Shown here: positions 16,624-24,425 of the stretch, piece by piece
Layout: each line of letters begins with the position of its first letter
How positions within the stretch are numbered: position 1 is the first letter of the stretch
Origin: an uncultured Bdellovibrionales bacterium
GTDB lineage: Bacteria; Bdellovibrionota; Bdellovibrionia; Bdellovibrionales; UBA1609
Assembly: GCA_937936325.1 (NCBI GenBank)
Contig: CALGWV010000077.1
Location: 1-42,865, forward strand
DNA: 42,865 bases
Reading direction: 5' to 3'
The notes under the pieces: model-generated
The model's database searches: none
What the model saw: only the letters and a program-made list of their open reading frames with translations
What the model was told of the DNA's origin: nothing
Position numbers and translations under genes: made by a program

Positions 16624-17727
16624 TCAATCCCAGATTAGATGACCGTACCCACTATAAAGGCCACCACCTCCAGTGACTTGTCCTTTAAAAAAACGAGGAG
16701 CCGCCCAAATGACTTCTCCAGCTCGAACATAAACCCGCACATCATACTTCCACTTTACAGAATCATAATCAATGGCGTCTGGAGTAGCTAACTCTTGATA
16801 AAGGTAGTTTGCATTATAAATTTCCTCGAGCTTCTTTTTAGAAATACTTTTACCAGAATAAACTCCCTTGCTCCCAAAAGAATTTCGCGGCTTAAAAAAA
16901 TAGGATTTTCTAGATTTTACCAATTCTTCAAAATCTAAATTTAGGATCGAGCCTGACTTCAGAAAAAGATCTGATGAAATTTTCTCTTGTAGATAACTCA
17001 ATTGATTTTTTTCAGCCCACAAATGATAACTCACTGGGTGAGGAGATATGGTTACTTTATTTGAGAGGTACTTTTCTAAAAAGTATTTTTGATCCTCAAA
17101 ATAAAAATCTGTAGAGCGGTTATAAACATTCCTCAATTTCGTTCCAAGAGATTTGATTTTCAGAGTATCCACAAAATCAACACTGTAGCCTTCTGATTGT
17201 AGAAATTTTTGATACATTAAAAATTCAATAAACATTTTTTGATCTTTAATGTTTTCATCAACAATAGTTAAGTCTATGCTTTTAGGAAAAGCACTTTGAA
17301 ATGACGCCAACAAATGATCTTGAGCCTGAGAAATATCTTGACCAAAAAACTCTGCTAGTGCGCAAGACATTAAGTATCCAGAGGCATTAGTATTGATTTC
17401 AATAAGCTTGGCTTGATTATCTTTAGTATGAAAGTCAAAACTTGTGAGAAGACTTTCTTTTTTAGAGAGCTCAACAAACTGCTCGAAGCTCATTTCAAGA
17501 GGGAAGCTCTCATGACTCCTACGGAGATAATCATCTGATTGGATTTCTTTATAAACTTGAGACACAAACTCTTGGATATGGGCCAAGAGTTCTTTTTTGA
17601 GTCTTAGACCTAAGGGCGAAGTGATTGATTTAATATTATGGATTGAGTCTTCAAGAAAATTAAAGTGGTTTTTTTCTAACCAATTCTCAAATTCATTATC
17701 ATATTTTTTGATATTTTCTTCTGTCAC
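16624..17727 (-). CDS. ATP-grasp-like protein of unknown function
   Basis: A 367-residue protein resembling ATP-grasp ligases. It has AKLIEINTNASGYL at about 108-121, the nucleotide-binding strand YFFKPRNSFGSKGVYSGK at about 274-291, and a C-terminal metal/ATP segment with KYDVRVYVRAGEVIWAA ending in a Gly-rich tail. ATP-grasp enzymes join a carboxylate to an amine or thiol through an acyl phosphate. The substrate is unknown, and neighbours give no hint. The start is GTG with AGAGGA upstream. It is transcribed toward kdsA, with an operator-like palindrome in between. Confidence 0.65.
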   Translation of the reverse strand: MTEENIKKYDNEFENWLEKNHFNFLEDSIHNIKSITSPLGLRLKKELLAHIQEFVSQVYKEIQSDDYLRRSHESFPLEMSFEQFVELSKKESLLTSFDFHTKDNQAKLIEINTNASGYLMSCALAEFFGQDISQAQDHLLASFQSAFPKSIDLTIVDENIKDQKMFIEFLMYQKFLQSEGYSVDFVDTLKIKSLGTKLRNVYNRSTDFYFEDQKYFLEKYLSNKVTISPHPVSYHLWAEKNQLSYLQEKISSDLFLKSGSILNLDFEELVKSRKSYFFKPRNSFGSKGVYSGKSISKKKLEEIYNANYLYQELATPDAIDYDSVKWKYDVRVYVRAGEVIWAAPRFFKGQVTGGGGLYSGYGHLIWD

Positions 17728-17861
17728 AAGTCCTCTTCTTTAACTTCAGTGTGAGTTTATCCTAAATTCCTAGAAAATCGAGTACAACCGAAGGGGTAAG
17801 TGATTTATCTCAGCAATAGCCGAGAAAAGCCCATACAGCCCCATAATGACATGAATGAATA

Positions 17862-18021
17862 GTGGGTGCACTTAGGTTCTCCCTATTTCTGAGGAAATGA
17901 TTTTTGAATTAATTTTGATGGGAGAGCCTGAAATACCTGCTCTAGCACATTTGAAGCTGATCAAATTAAATTAGCTCAAAAAGCGCTCCTCAGAAATTAG
18001 GAAAAATCCAAGTGTGTCCCG
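17862..18021. repeat. TA-flanked palindromic element, copy A2
   Basis: An imperfect palindrome of 160 bp with TA at 17860-17861 and 18022-18023. Its + strand aligns end to end with the reverse strand of copy A1. Where A1 has CTGTGG/CCACAG in its arms, A2 has CTGAGG/CCTCAG. The loop keeps GAGCCTGAAA and TTTGAAG, and its inner hairpin is TGC-TCTA-GCA instead of TAGC-CATA-GCTA. It occupies most of the 365-base divergent region between the ATP-grasp-like gene and the exonuclease gene. It ends five bases before a TTGACA hexamer. Confidence 0.8.
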
Positions 18022-18027
18022 TAAAAA

Positions 18028-18058
18028 TTGACAATTTACCCATGGACCTCAGTATGAC
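18028..18058 (+). promoter_or_regulatory. Candidate promoter of the exonuclease III gene
   Basis: TTGACA (18028-18033) is a perfect -35. The best -10 is TATGAC (18053-18058) at a long 19-base spacing, overlapping a further CATAAT. The leader would be about 28 bases. The -35 begins five bases after the TA bordering element A2. Confidence 0.45.
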
Positions 18059-18092
18059 ATAATCCTGATGCAGAATCATAAGGAGGCACTTC

Positions 18093-18863
18093 TTGAAATT
18101 AGTTTCATGGAACGTAAACGGCATCAGAGCATGTCATAAAAAAGGACTCCGAGAATTTCTAGAAAAAGAAAAACCAGATGTGTTTTGCGTTCAAGAGACC
18201 AAAGCGAAGCCCGAACAACTCAAAGAAGAACTGTATACAGATCTTTTTCCCTATTCCCAATGGTCCTCATCTCAAGTACGAGCGGGTTACTCAGGCACAG
18301 CTGTACTCGCAAACACTCCTTTTTTGAACAGTTCAACAGGCATTAATATTGAAAAATACGACCAAGAAGGTCGATTCGTGATCACTCGATTTAGAGAGTT
18401 TTTACTTTATAATATATATTTTCCAAATGGAGCCGCGAGACAGGAGCGACACGACTATAAGCAAAGCTTTTTAAAAGATCTCTACGATCATCTAGCAGAG
18501 CATATTGCTGGGGGCGAGGCCATCATGGTTGTAGGAGATTATAATATTGCCCACCTCCAACAAGATGTACATGATCCCATAAGGCTCTCTAAAGTCAGTG
18601 GTTTTTTACCAGAAGAACGTGATTGGATGACTGAGTTTTTTGACCTTGGCTTTGTGGATCTCTATAGACACTTTTATCCCGAAGCCAAAGACAAGTACAC
18701 CTGGTGGTCCTACAGAGAAACAGCAAGACTCAGAAACAAAGGCTGGAGGATTGACTATATTTCAGTGACGGAAAATCTCTTACCTAGTATAAAATCCATG
18801 AACCATTTGGATCAGCAACATGGTTCAGACCATTGCCCTCTAGTTGTAGAACTCAATCTATAA
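18093..18863 (+). CDS. xthA: Exodeoxyribonuclease III (AP endonuclease)
   Basis: A 256-residue EEP-family nuclease. It shows SWNVNGIRA at the N-terminus, VQETKAKPE with the catalytic Glu, the DYNIAH segment, and RIDYISV and GSDHCPLV at the end. It repairs abasic sites by cleaving 5' to the lesion and has 3' exonuclease activity. The start is a TTG with a strong AAGGAGG ribosome site (18080-18086) seven bases before it. fxsA follows after nine bases, so they are probably cotranscribed. Confidence 0.95.
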   Translation: MKLVSWNVNGIRACHKKGLREFLEKEKPDVFCVQETKAKPEQLKEELYTDLFPYSQWSSSQVRAGYSGTAVLANTPFLNSSTGINIEKYDQEGRFVITRFREFLLYNIYFPNGAARQERHDYKQSFLKDLYDHLAEHIAGGEAIMVVGDYNIAHLQQDVHDPIRLSKVSGFLPEERDWMTEFFDLGFVDLYRHFYPEAKDKYTWWSYRETARLRNKGWRIDYISVTENLLPSIKSMNHLDQQHGSDHCPLVVELNL

Positions 18864-18872
18864 GGACAAAAC

Positions 18873-19316
18873 ATGCTGTTACTGCTCTTTATTTTTTTAC
18901 CACTCATTGAAATTTATTTTTTAATTAAAATTGGTACGGCAATTGGTGCTTTTAATACAATCCTTATAGCTGTCATTACAGCATTAGTAGGTTGGGCCTT
19001 ATTTAAAACTCAAGGCAGGCATCTTTTATTTCAAATGAAAAGCAAAGCCTCTATGGGACGGCTTTCATCTTTGATGTTTGTAGAAAGTGTCTTGGTGTTT
19101 TGCTCTGGACTTTTTTTAGTCACACCTGGATTCATCACTGACACTCTAGGTTTTTTATTTGTAATTCCTTTTACTAGAAAAAGCATTGCTCAATTAATAA
19201 AAAACTGGGCAGACAGAAAAATTAAGTCTGGACAGTTTAAAGTGTATCACTCTAGAAACACTTCACCTCAAGAGCCCCATCCAAAAATTGACACTGACTT
19301 TAGGGATGTGAATTAG
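18873..19316 (+). CDS. fxsA: FxsA family membrane protein
   Basis: A 147-residue inner-membrane protein. Three or four hydrophobic segments span residues about 1-110. LPLIEIYFLIKIG, GALLF-like GWALFKTQGR and VTPGFITDTLGFLFVIP are typical of FxsA. The C-terminal tail (KSGQFKVYHSRN onward) is polar and cytoplasmic. FxsA is known for relieving phage T7 exclusion in E. coli, but its normal role is unclear. It converges on menE across a REP-like inverted repeat. Confidence 0.88.
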   Translation: MLLLLFIFLPLIEIYFLIKIGTAIGAFNTILIAVITALVGWALFKTQGRHLLFQMKSKASMGRLSSLMFVESVLVFCSGLFLVTPGFITDTLGFLFVIPFTRKSIAQLIKNWADRKIKSGQFKVYHSRNTSPQEPHPKIDTDFRDVN

Positions 19317-19342
19317 AATCTGCTTCGGGAATAGATTTTCAA

Positions 19343-19431
19343 ATACACTTTGATGCCAGGCACCTTTTTAAGAATTTTTTTAACACTAAAGTCGCTTTGT
19401 ATTGTGAACCAAGTCTGACACCAAAGTGTAT
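19343..19431. repeat. REP-like inverted repeat between fxsA and menE
   Basis: ATACACTTTGATGCCAGGC (19343-19361) and GTCTGACACCAAAGTGTAT (19413-19431) are inverted copies matching at 16 of 19 positions. They bracket about 50 bases. The right arm ends on the menE stop codon. The GCCAGGCACC core is typical of REP sequences associated with RAYT proteins in many bacteria. No RAYT gene is in the window. At a convergent junction it may also act as a bidirectional terminator. Confidence 0.6.
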
Positions 19432-20534
19432 CAGTTGTTATAGCTAAATATTGGTTTTCCAGACTGTGTTCTTGGAATCTTTTTGTAACTAAAAAGTCCT
19501 TTTATTTTTATTTGGAATGACTCTTCAAATTTTTTGATCACTTTTGAGAGCTTGGGCTCATTTAATTTTTCTTCTGTGTGTAGATAAATCACGTTTTCTA
19601 ATTGTTTATGCTTAGCGATATTTAGGTAACTATGGCCTAGCGCTAGGCCTTGCTCAAAAAGTAGTTTTTCCCATGCTGCATAGACTTCTGACACTTTAAC
19701 TAAAACTCCTGCAATTTTGACAGACCCATCAATTCTTGTAACATCCACAATTTCACCGGCTTCATTGAATTGGAGTTTATCTTTGATGGGCCAGTATCCG
19801 TCTTTCGTTAATTGAGCTTCGTCGTAACTCAGTGTGTTTTTACCACCATTATGATGTACTTGAATATAGCCTGAGAACAAACTTGGAGTGAAAATCTGCA
19901 GATCTGAAGTGCTTTTAAAACGAACGCCTTTTAAAAGCTTTAACGAAGGTCTCTTTAATCTTTTAACATCCTCCAAACGACTTGCCGCAAATTGAGGTCC
20001 CAGTTCCGTCGCCCCATAAGACAAAACAATAGGCCAACCCAGCTTTGTCCCTTGTTCATACAAAGTAGGAGTCACTGCTCCTCCGCCAACAATAAGAAGC
20101 CTTAGGCTTGCTGGAGCTAGCAAGTGCTCATCGACAATTTGCTTCAACTGAGAGGGAATCAAAGAGCAGACAGTTATTGGATTCTCTGTAAGAGCGTTTT
20201 CAAAAGATTTAATCCTCCAGTTTGATTGAATAATTTTAGCTTTTAGAACCCCGGCTCGGACTTGAGCTCCAAGGCTTCCCATAAAATAAGGAGAAAGAAC
20301 GTCTAAAAAAATATCTGAGGGCTTTAACTCCAAGTGCTCAATCACCATATTAGCATTTATAATCAAAGCTTCTAGCCTAAGAGCAATGATCTTCGCCTTT
20401 CCGCTAGATCCAGAACTTCTAATAAAAACATGGGGCTGCTTAAAAAAAGAGACCTCTTGCACATAGTCTTCAATTTCTTTTGAAAGCTCTGGGTCACTTA
20501 TAAAAAATTGATGTTCTTTTGAAGAAATATTCAT
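19431..20534 (-). CDS. menE: 2-succinylbenzoate-CoA ligase
   Basis: A 367-residue AMP-binding enzyme, shorter than typical MenE. The P-loop is IRSSGSSGKAK at 38-48. YGATELGPQF and the TRIDGSVKIAGV hinge segment follow. The catalytic lysine is K360 in PRTQSGKP. It activates o-succinylbenzoate as the CoA thioester for menaquinone synthesis. It is the last gene of the men operon, and its ATG overlaps the menC stop by one base. Identity rests on both motifs and operon context. Confidence 0.9.
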   Translation of the reverse strand: MNISSKEHQFFISDPELSKEIEDYVQEVSFFKQPHVFIRSSGSSGKAKIIALRLEALIINANMVIEHLELKPSDIFLDVLSPYFMGSLGAQVRAGVLKAKIIQSNWRIKSFENALTENPITVCSLIPSQLKQIVDEHLLAPASLRLLIVGGGAVTPTLYEQGTKLGWPIVLSYGATELGPQFAASRLEDVKRLKRPSLKLLKGVRFKSTSDLQIFTPSLFSGYIQVHHNGGKNTLSYDEAQLTKDGYWPIKDKLQFNEAGEIVDVTRIDGSVKIAGVLVKVSEVYAAWEKLLFEQGLALGHSYLNIAKHKQLENVIYLHTEEKLNEPKLSKVIKKFEESFQIKIKGLFSYKKIPRTQSGKPIFSYNN

Positions 20535-21448
20535 TACAGGTTCACACTGAGCTTCTCATAATTAAGGGAATCTAACCTCTTTTTTAAAACCTGGCCCACA
20601 TGAGGGCGATTTTCTAAACCAGAGAACAGATCTACCCCTAAATCATCAGAGTACAAAGGTTCAAAATTTAAACCACAACTATCTAGTTTAACATTAAGAC
20701 TGCAGGCTTTTTGATAGGACAAATACTGCTCAAAAAAAGGCCCCATGCTATGAGTGGCTACAAATTTCATATTCTTTGATTTAAGCTCCTTAGCATATTT
20801 CTTTTGAGATAATTTTAAAATTTTAAAACTAAAGGTCTCTTCTCCATTTTCAAAGGGCCCCTCAAAATCACTAGCTAAAGTAAGACCCATTTTTTGAAGC
20901 TCAAGCCAATGTTCATGATTATAAGGGGTCGGGTCTTCAATGAATTCTATATTTTCAGAAATAAACTCTATTGTCTCTGAACCCAAGCTCTCATAAAACT
21001 CAAAATTTGCAGTCGCATTAAAGTCCCATCTTATTTTGTGGTTCCTGTTTTGTTCTAGAATTTTTTTTGATAGAAAGACCCTTTCATCAAAACTATCTGG
21101 TGATATTTTAATTTTAAAAACCTGTGGGGAAGTCTTAGACATGACGTCTTTAAAATTTTCTACTCTTCTTGTAAGTAGAACCTGACCTAAAACCAAATCG
21201 TTTAATAAAAAATTTTCACTCGCTAAGGAGTTAAAATGTTCTATCTTTAGGGGACAAGGAAGACTTAAAAACTTTTCCACACTGTCTTCGCCTAACTCCG
21301 TGTGAGGGTGATAGCAGGCATAAAAATTCTGCCCTTCTTTTTTAAACTGAAGGTAGAGTCCTCGAAAAGCATTGGTACCTCTTTCATTTTGTTTGACTGT
21401 GGAATTGTAATTATAAATATGATAAAAAACTTCATTCATATTAAACAC
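20534..21448 (-). CDS. menC: o-Succinylbenzoate synthase
   Basis: A 304-residue enolase-superfamily enzyme that dehydrates SHCHC to o-succinylbenzoate. Family residues can be traced in order: a KIK segment (FKIKISPDS), the metal-binding Asp in RWDFNATAN, Glu in EFIEDPTPYN, Asp in ASDFEGP and a late lysine in FKILKLS. The sequence is divergent, and the assignment is strengthened by position between menA and menE. It overlaps menA by eight bases. Confidence 0.87.
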   Translation of the reverse strand: MFNMNEVFYHIYNYNSTVKQNERGTNAFRGLYLQFKKEGQNFYACYHPHTELGEDSVEKFLSLPCPLKIEHFNSLASENFLLNDLVLGQVLLTRRVENFKDVMSKTSPQVFKIKISPDSFDERVFLSKKILEQNRNHKIRWDFNATANFEFYESLGSETIEFISENIEFIEDPTPYNHEHWLELQKMGLTLASDFEGPFENGEETFSFKILKLSQKKYAKELKSKNMKFVATHSMGPFFEQYLSYQKACSLNVKLDSCGLNFEPLYSDDLGVDLFSGLENRPHVGQVLKKRLDSLNYEKLSVNL

Positions 21449-22337
21449 TCGCCATAAAACTACGAACGCACAAAAAAAGACTTAAGACCAATGCAATTAA
21501 AAACTGAAGCTGCCCAGCAGATTTCAATAGTTTATTGTATTTTACAGAGGCTTCTTTCTTGCAAACAAACCTATATATTCCGTAGGCCCAGGGGATAAAT
21601 AAAAGTGCTGAATAATAAAAAGAACCTTCCATAAGGCCAAATATAGCAAAAACACTAAAGCTTAAAAAATATAAAACTCCCAAGAAGCTTTGCCCCCTTT
21701 TTTTTCCCAACCTGACAATAAGTGTTTTTTTATTGTGAGCTAAATCTTGATCATAATCTCTAAGATTATTGATAACCAATAGTGCATTTGCCATAAGCCC
21801 TAATGCTAGACCTAGAAAAATGGGTTTGTAGTCTAAATTTAACTGATTTAGATGAGTGGTACCCCAAGTTGGGAGAACTCCAAAAAATAGTACTACAAAT
21901 ATGTCAGCAGTCCCATTACGCGATAAAGAGAACTTCGTCCCGGTGTAGATATAAGCTAGCAAAATTCCACTCAAACCAATGAGGGCAATCGGCCAGCCCC
22001 CTTTTACTATAAGAGGAACTCCAAGAACAAAAGCTATGAAGCAAAAGAAAAGCCCTGCATAAAAAACCTGCTTAGACGTTAACAATCCACTAGAGGTCAC
22101 TCTAGTCGGGCCAAGCCTATCTTCAGTATCCATGCCGGATTTTGCATCTAGCACATCATTGAACAAGTTCACTGCAATCTGCAGGCAAAGAGCACAAAAT
22201 AAAATGTTTAAATTTAAGTATACGGATATTTCTTTTTGAGCTGAAATAGCTAATGCTACTCCTAACATTATGGGACTCACACAGAGGATCAACGTATTGA
22301 GCCTAAAGGCCTGAAGCCAAATTTTAATCTTATACAA
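21441..22337 (-). CDS. menA: 1,4-dihydroxy-2-naphthoate polyprenyltransferase
   Basis: A 298-residue UbiA-family integral membrane enzyme that attaches the isoprenoid tail to DHNA. The two Asp-rich motifs are NLFNDVLDAKSGMDTEDR (about 57-74) and NNLRDYDQDLAHNKKTL (about 190-206), with eight or nine hydrophobic helices. DRLGPTRVTSSGLL is typical of MenA. The apparent start is a TTG (22337) inside the end of menH, preceded by AGGTG. It is translationally coupled to both neighbours. Confidence 0.93.
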   Translation of the reverse strand: MYKIKIWLQAFRLNTLILCVSPIMLGVALAISAQKEISVYLNLNILFCALCLQIAVNLFNDVLDAKSGMDTEDRLGPTRVTSSGLLTSKQVFYAGLFFCFIAFVLGVPLIVKGGWPIALIGLSGILLAYIYTGTKFSLSRNGTADIFVVLFFGVLPTWGTTHLNQLNLDYKPIFLGLALGLMANALLVINNLRDYDQDLAHNKKTLIVRLGKKRGQSFLGVLYFLSFSVFAIFGLMEGSFYYSALLFIPWAYGIYRFVCKKEASVKYNKLLKSAGQLQFLIALVLSLFLCVRSFMASV

Positions 22338-22974
22338 AGATGCACCTGTGCCTTCTGTTAGGAATCTCTTTAAAATTTCGTAGCATGTCTTTGTTTATTG
22401 CCCTCTCACACTGTTTTTTGTATTTCAAATCTTGGCTACCATATATGAATTTTGTAGACCTTAAATCAATGGGGCTTTCGACATGGCTTCCTTCTTCAAG
22501 TGCCCATATGATATTATCCAAACTCCAATTAGAATCTGTATTTATGGATGGCTCTCCAGTGAAGAGCTCTAGTTGATTCCAAGCTTTAAGCCCTTCGTCT
22601 GGACCCATATTAGTGAACTTCTCTATCCAAATTTCATTAAAGTTTTTTTTATAACTGATCTCCTCTGCTTCATAATATCCCAAATGAGTTGAGACGAGCA
22701 CGACTTCATATTGAGATAAGATTTCCGGCTTTTGTTGAATCAAAGATCTCAGCAATCGCCCTCCCATAGAATAAGCTATAAGCTTTGAAGATTTTCCTGA
22801 TTTTCTTTGATTTAACCAATCATTGAGCGATATCACTAACTCCTGCCACCGGGGCCTTGAGTCTATTTTATTTTTCAAGTCAAAGGCCTCATTACAAAAA
22901 AAAGTAAGATGCTTCAAGTTGTGGCTGCCACCTAAAAAGCCAGGAATAAAATAAGTCTTCATTTTTTTTCCCAT
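22330..22974 (-). CDS. menH: MenH-like alpha/beta hydrolase (SHCHC synthase)
   Basis: A 214-residue alpha/beta hydrolase. The nucleophile elbow YSMGGR puts the serine at 69. The acid Asp182 (YGSQDLKY) and His209 (NRRHRC) complete a triad. The oxyanion region is PGFLGGSHN. MenH removes pyruvate from SEPHCHC to give SHCHC. It is short for the family, and the last residues run almost directly from the catalytic His to the stop. Overlaps menD by 16 bases and menA by eight. Confidence 0.83.
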   Translation of the reverse strand: MGKKMKTYFIPGFLGGSHNLKHLTFFCNEAFDLKNKIDSRPRWQELVISLNDWLNQRKSGKSSKLIAYSMGGRLLRSLIQQKPEILSQYEVVLVSTHLGYYEAEEISYKKNFNEIWIEKFTNMGPDEGLKAWNQLELFTGEPSINTDSNWSLDNIIWALEEGSHVESPIDLRSTKFIYGSQDLKYKKQCERAINKDMLRNFKEIPNRRHRCIFV

Positions 22975-24425
22975 GCCTGAGTTTGTTCCGGGTCCACCTT
23001 GAGCTCAATCACTTGAAGACCTGGTTTTAATTTTACTTCTTTGTAAGAATTTTCTAATTTTTGATAATCCATTTTAAAAAACTCACACCAAGACTTAAAA
23101 TCTAAAGTGTGCTCATTTCGAATTTGATTATGTGAAGAAATTTTCCTAAAAATTTGTCCGCCTTTGTTATTCACGATCACTATTTTTAAATTTTTTATTT
23201 GATCCAAATGTATGAACGGGGAATTTAAATCATAAATGGCACTCAAATCACCGACCACAACCCAGGTCATCGTCTTTTCATCACTCAGCCCTAGTGCTGT
23301 TGATATTAAACCATCAATTCCATTGAGCCCTCTATTTCCAAAATAAGTGGCTTCAATAAAGTTTGGGGTTTCATCCCATATTCGAATGGGCAAACTATTA
23401 CCTAAAAAAATTTTCACGCTGGGGTCTGAGCTTTTTTGAATTAATATTTTAAGCTCATCTATTAAACTATACTCTGCCTGATTGTAGCTTTCTTTGAGTT
23501 TATAAAATTGACTCAATTCCGCTTTAACCAAGTTATTATCAGGGTTGTTTTTAGTTAGTGTTAAAAGAGATTGTAATTCAGAGTTTATTTGACCTTCTAT
23601 TTCTAGCGGAAAAACTTCGCGCTGAGGAAGACCGGGTAATGCCACATCTGAGAAACTAATAACTTCAAGAGAAGATTTTTCTAAATCTCTCCAGAGTCGA
23701 CAAGTAGGCACTCTGCCTACACGTATCACTCGGTCAAATTGACTCTCAACTTCTGTCAGGATCAAACTTTTCTGAGGTGAAATCTGAGACAAGCTCTCAC
23801 TATAATAATCGACACTATCTAAATTGAGGTCTTTAAGTATCCCTGAGGACTCTGGGCCAAACATGAAATAATTTTTTTTATGCTCTAACTTTCTTGGAGA
23901 ATCATAACTGTAATCTTGATTCACTCTAAAACCATACTCAGTCACAGTTTTTATTTTTGAATCCATTTTCATAGCTTCATCACTAACATACTCATCTAGG
24001 TTTAAATTGATATGGGCCGGAAAACATAAATCCTCACCCCATTCTTGTGTCTCAGAGTATCTGCCGTATACAGCTTTCTGGACCATGCATTGGGGGGATC
24101 CTGTATGCTCATGAGCTACGGGACGATCTGCAGAAATTACAATTAAGGGCAGTTTTTCATAGTAGGCCTCAATCACAGCAGGGTAAACTTCAGCAACAGC
24201 AGTCCCTGAGGTTGTACACACTGCAACGGCTTTTTGCGTTTTTTTTATTAAACCCAAGGCATAAAACCCGGCACTGCGTTCGTCAAAAAAATGATGAAAC
24301 TCAAAATGAGTTTTAAACTTTTCGTAAACTTGTAAATTTCTCCCGCCACTGCAAAAGACAATATCAGAAACATTGTAACTCTTGAGTTTATGAAGAAAGT
24401 CTTCCCAGTTTTTAAAGTCAAACAT
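22959..24425 (-). CDS. menD: SEPHCHC synthase, thiamine diphosphate dependent
   Basis: A 488-residue ThDP enzyme that adds the succinyl semialdehyde carbanion from 2-oxoglutarate to isochorismate. The N-terminal half has the cofactor-activating Glu49 (HHFFDERSAGFYALG) and CTTSGTAVAEVYPAVIEA, then SADRP. The C-terminal half has WVVVGDLSAIYDLNS and IVNNKGGQIFRK, the ThDP-magnesium motif. It is about 60 residues shorter than E. coli MenD, mainly in the middle domain. Overlaps menF by eight bases. Confidence 0.93.
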   Translation of the reverse strand: MFDFKNWEDFLHKLKSYNVSDIVFCSGGRNLQVYEKFKTHFEFHHFFDERSAGFYALGLIKKTQKAVAVCTTSGTAVAEVYPAVIEAYYEKLPLIVISADRPVAHEHTGSPQCMVQKAVYGRYSETQEWGEDLCFPAHINLNLDEYVSDEAMKMDSKIKTVTEYGFRVNQDYSYDSPRKLEHKKNYFMFGPESSGILKDLNLDSVDYYSESLSQISPQKSLILTEVESQFDRVIRVGRVPTCRLWRDLEKSSLEVISFSDVALPGLPQREVFPLEIEGQINSELQSLLTLTKNNPDNNLVKAELSQFYKLKESYNQAEYSLIDELKILIQKSSDPSVKIFLGNSLPIRIWDETPNFIEATYFGNRGLNGIDGLISTALGLSDEKTMTWVVVGDLSAIYDLNSPFIHLDQIKNLKIVIVNNKGGQIFRKISSHNQIRNEHTLDFKSWCEFFKMDYQKLENSYKEVKLKPGLQVIELKVDPEQTQAWEKK

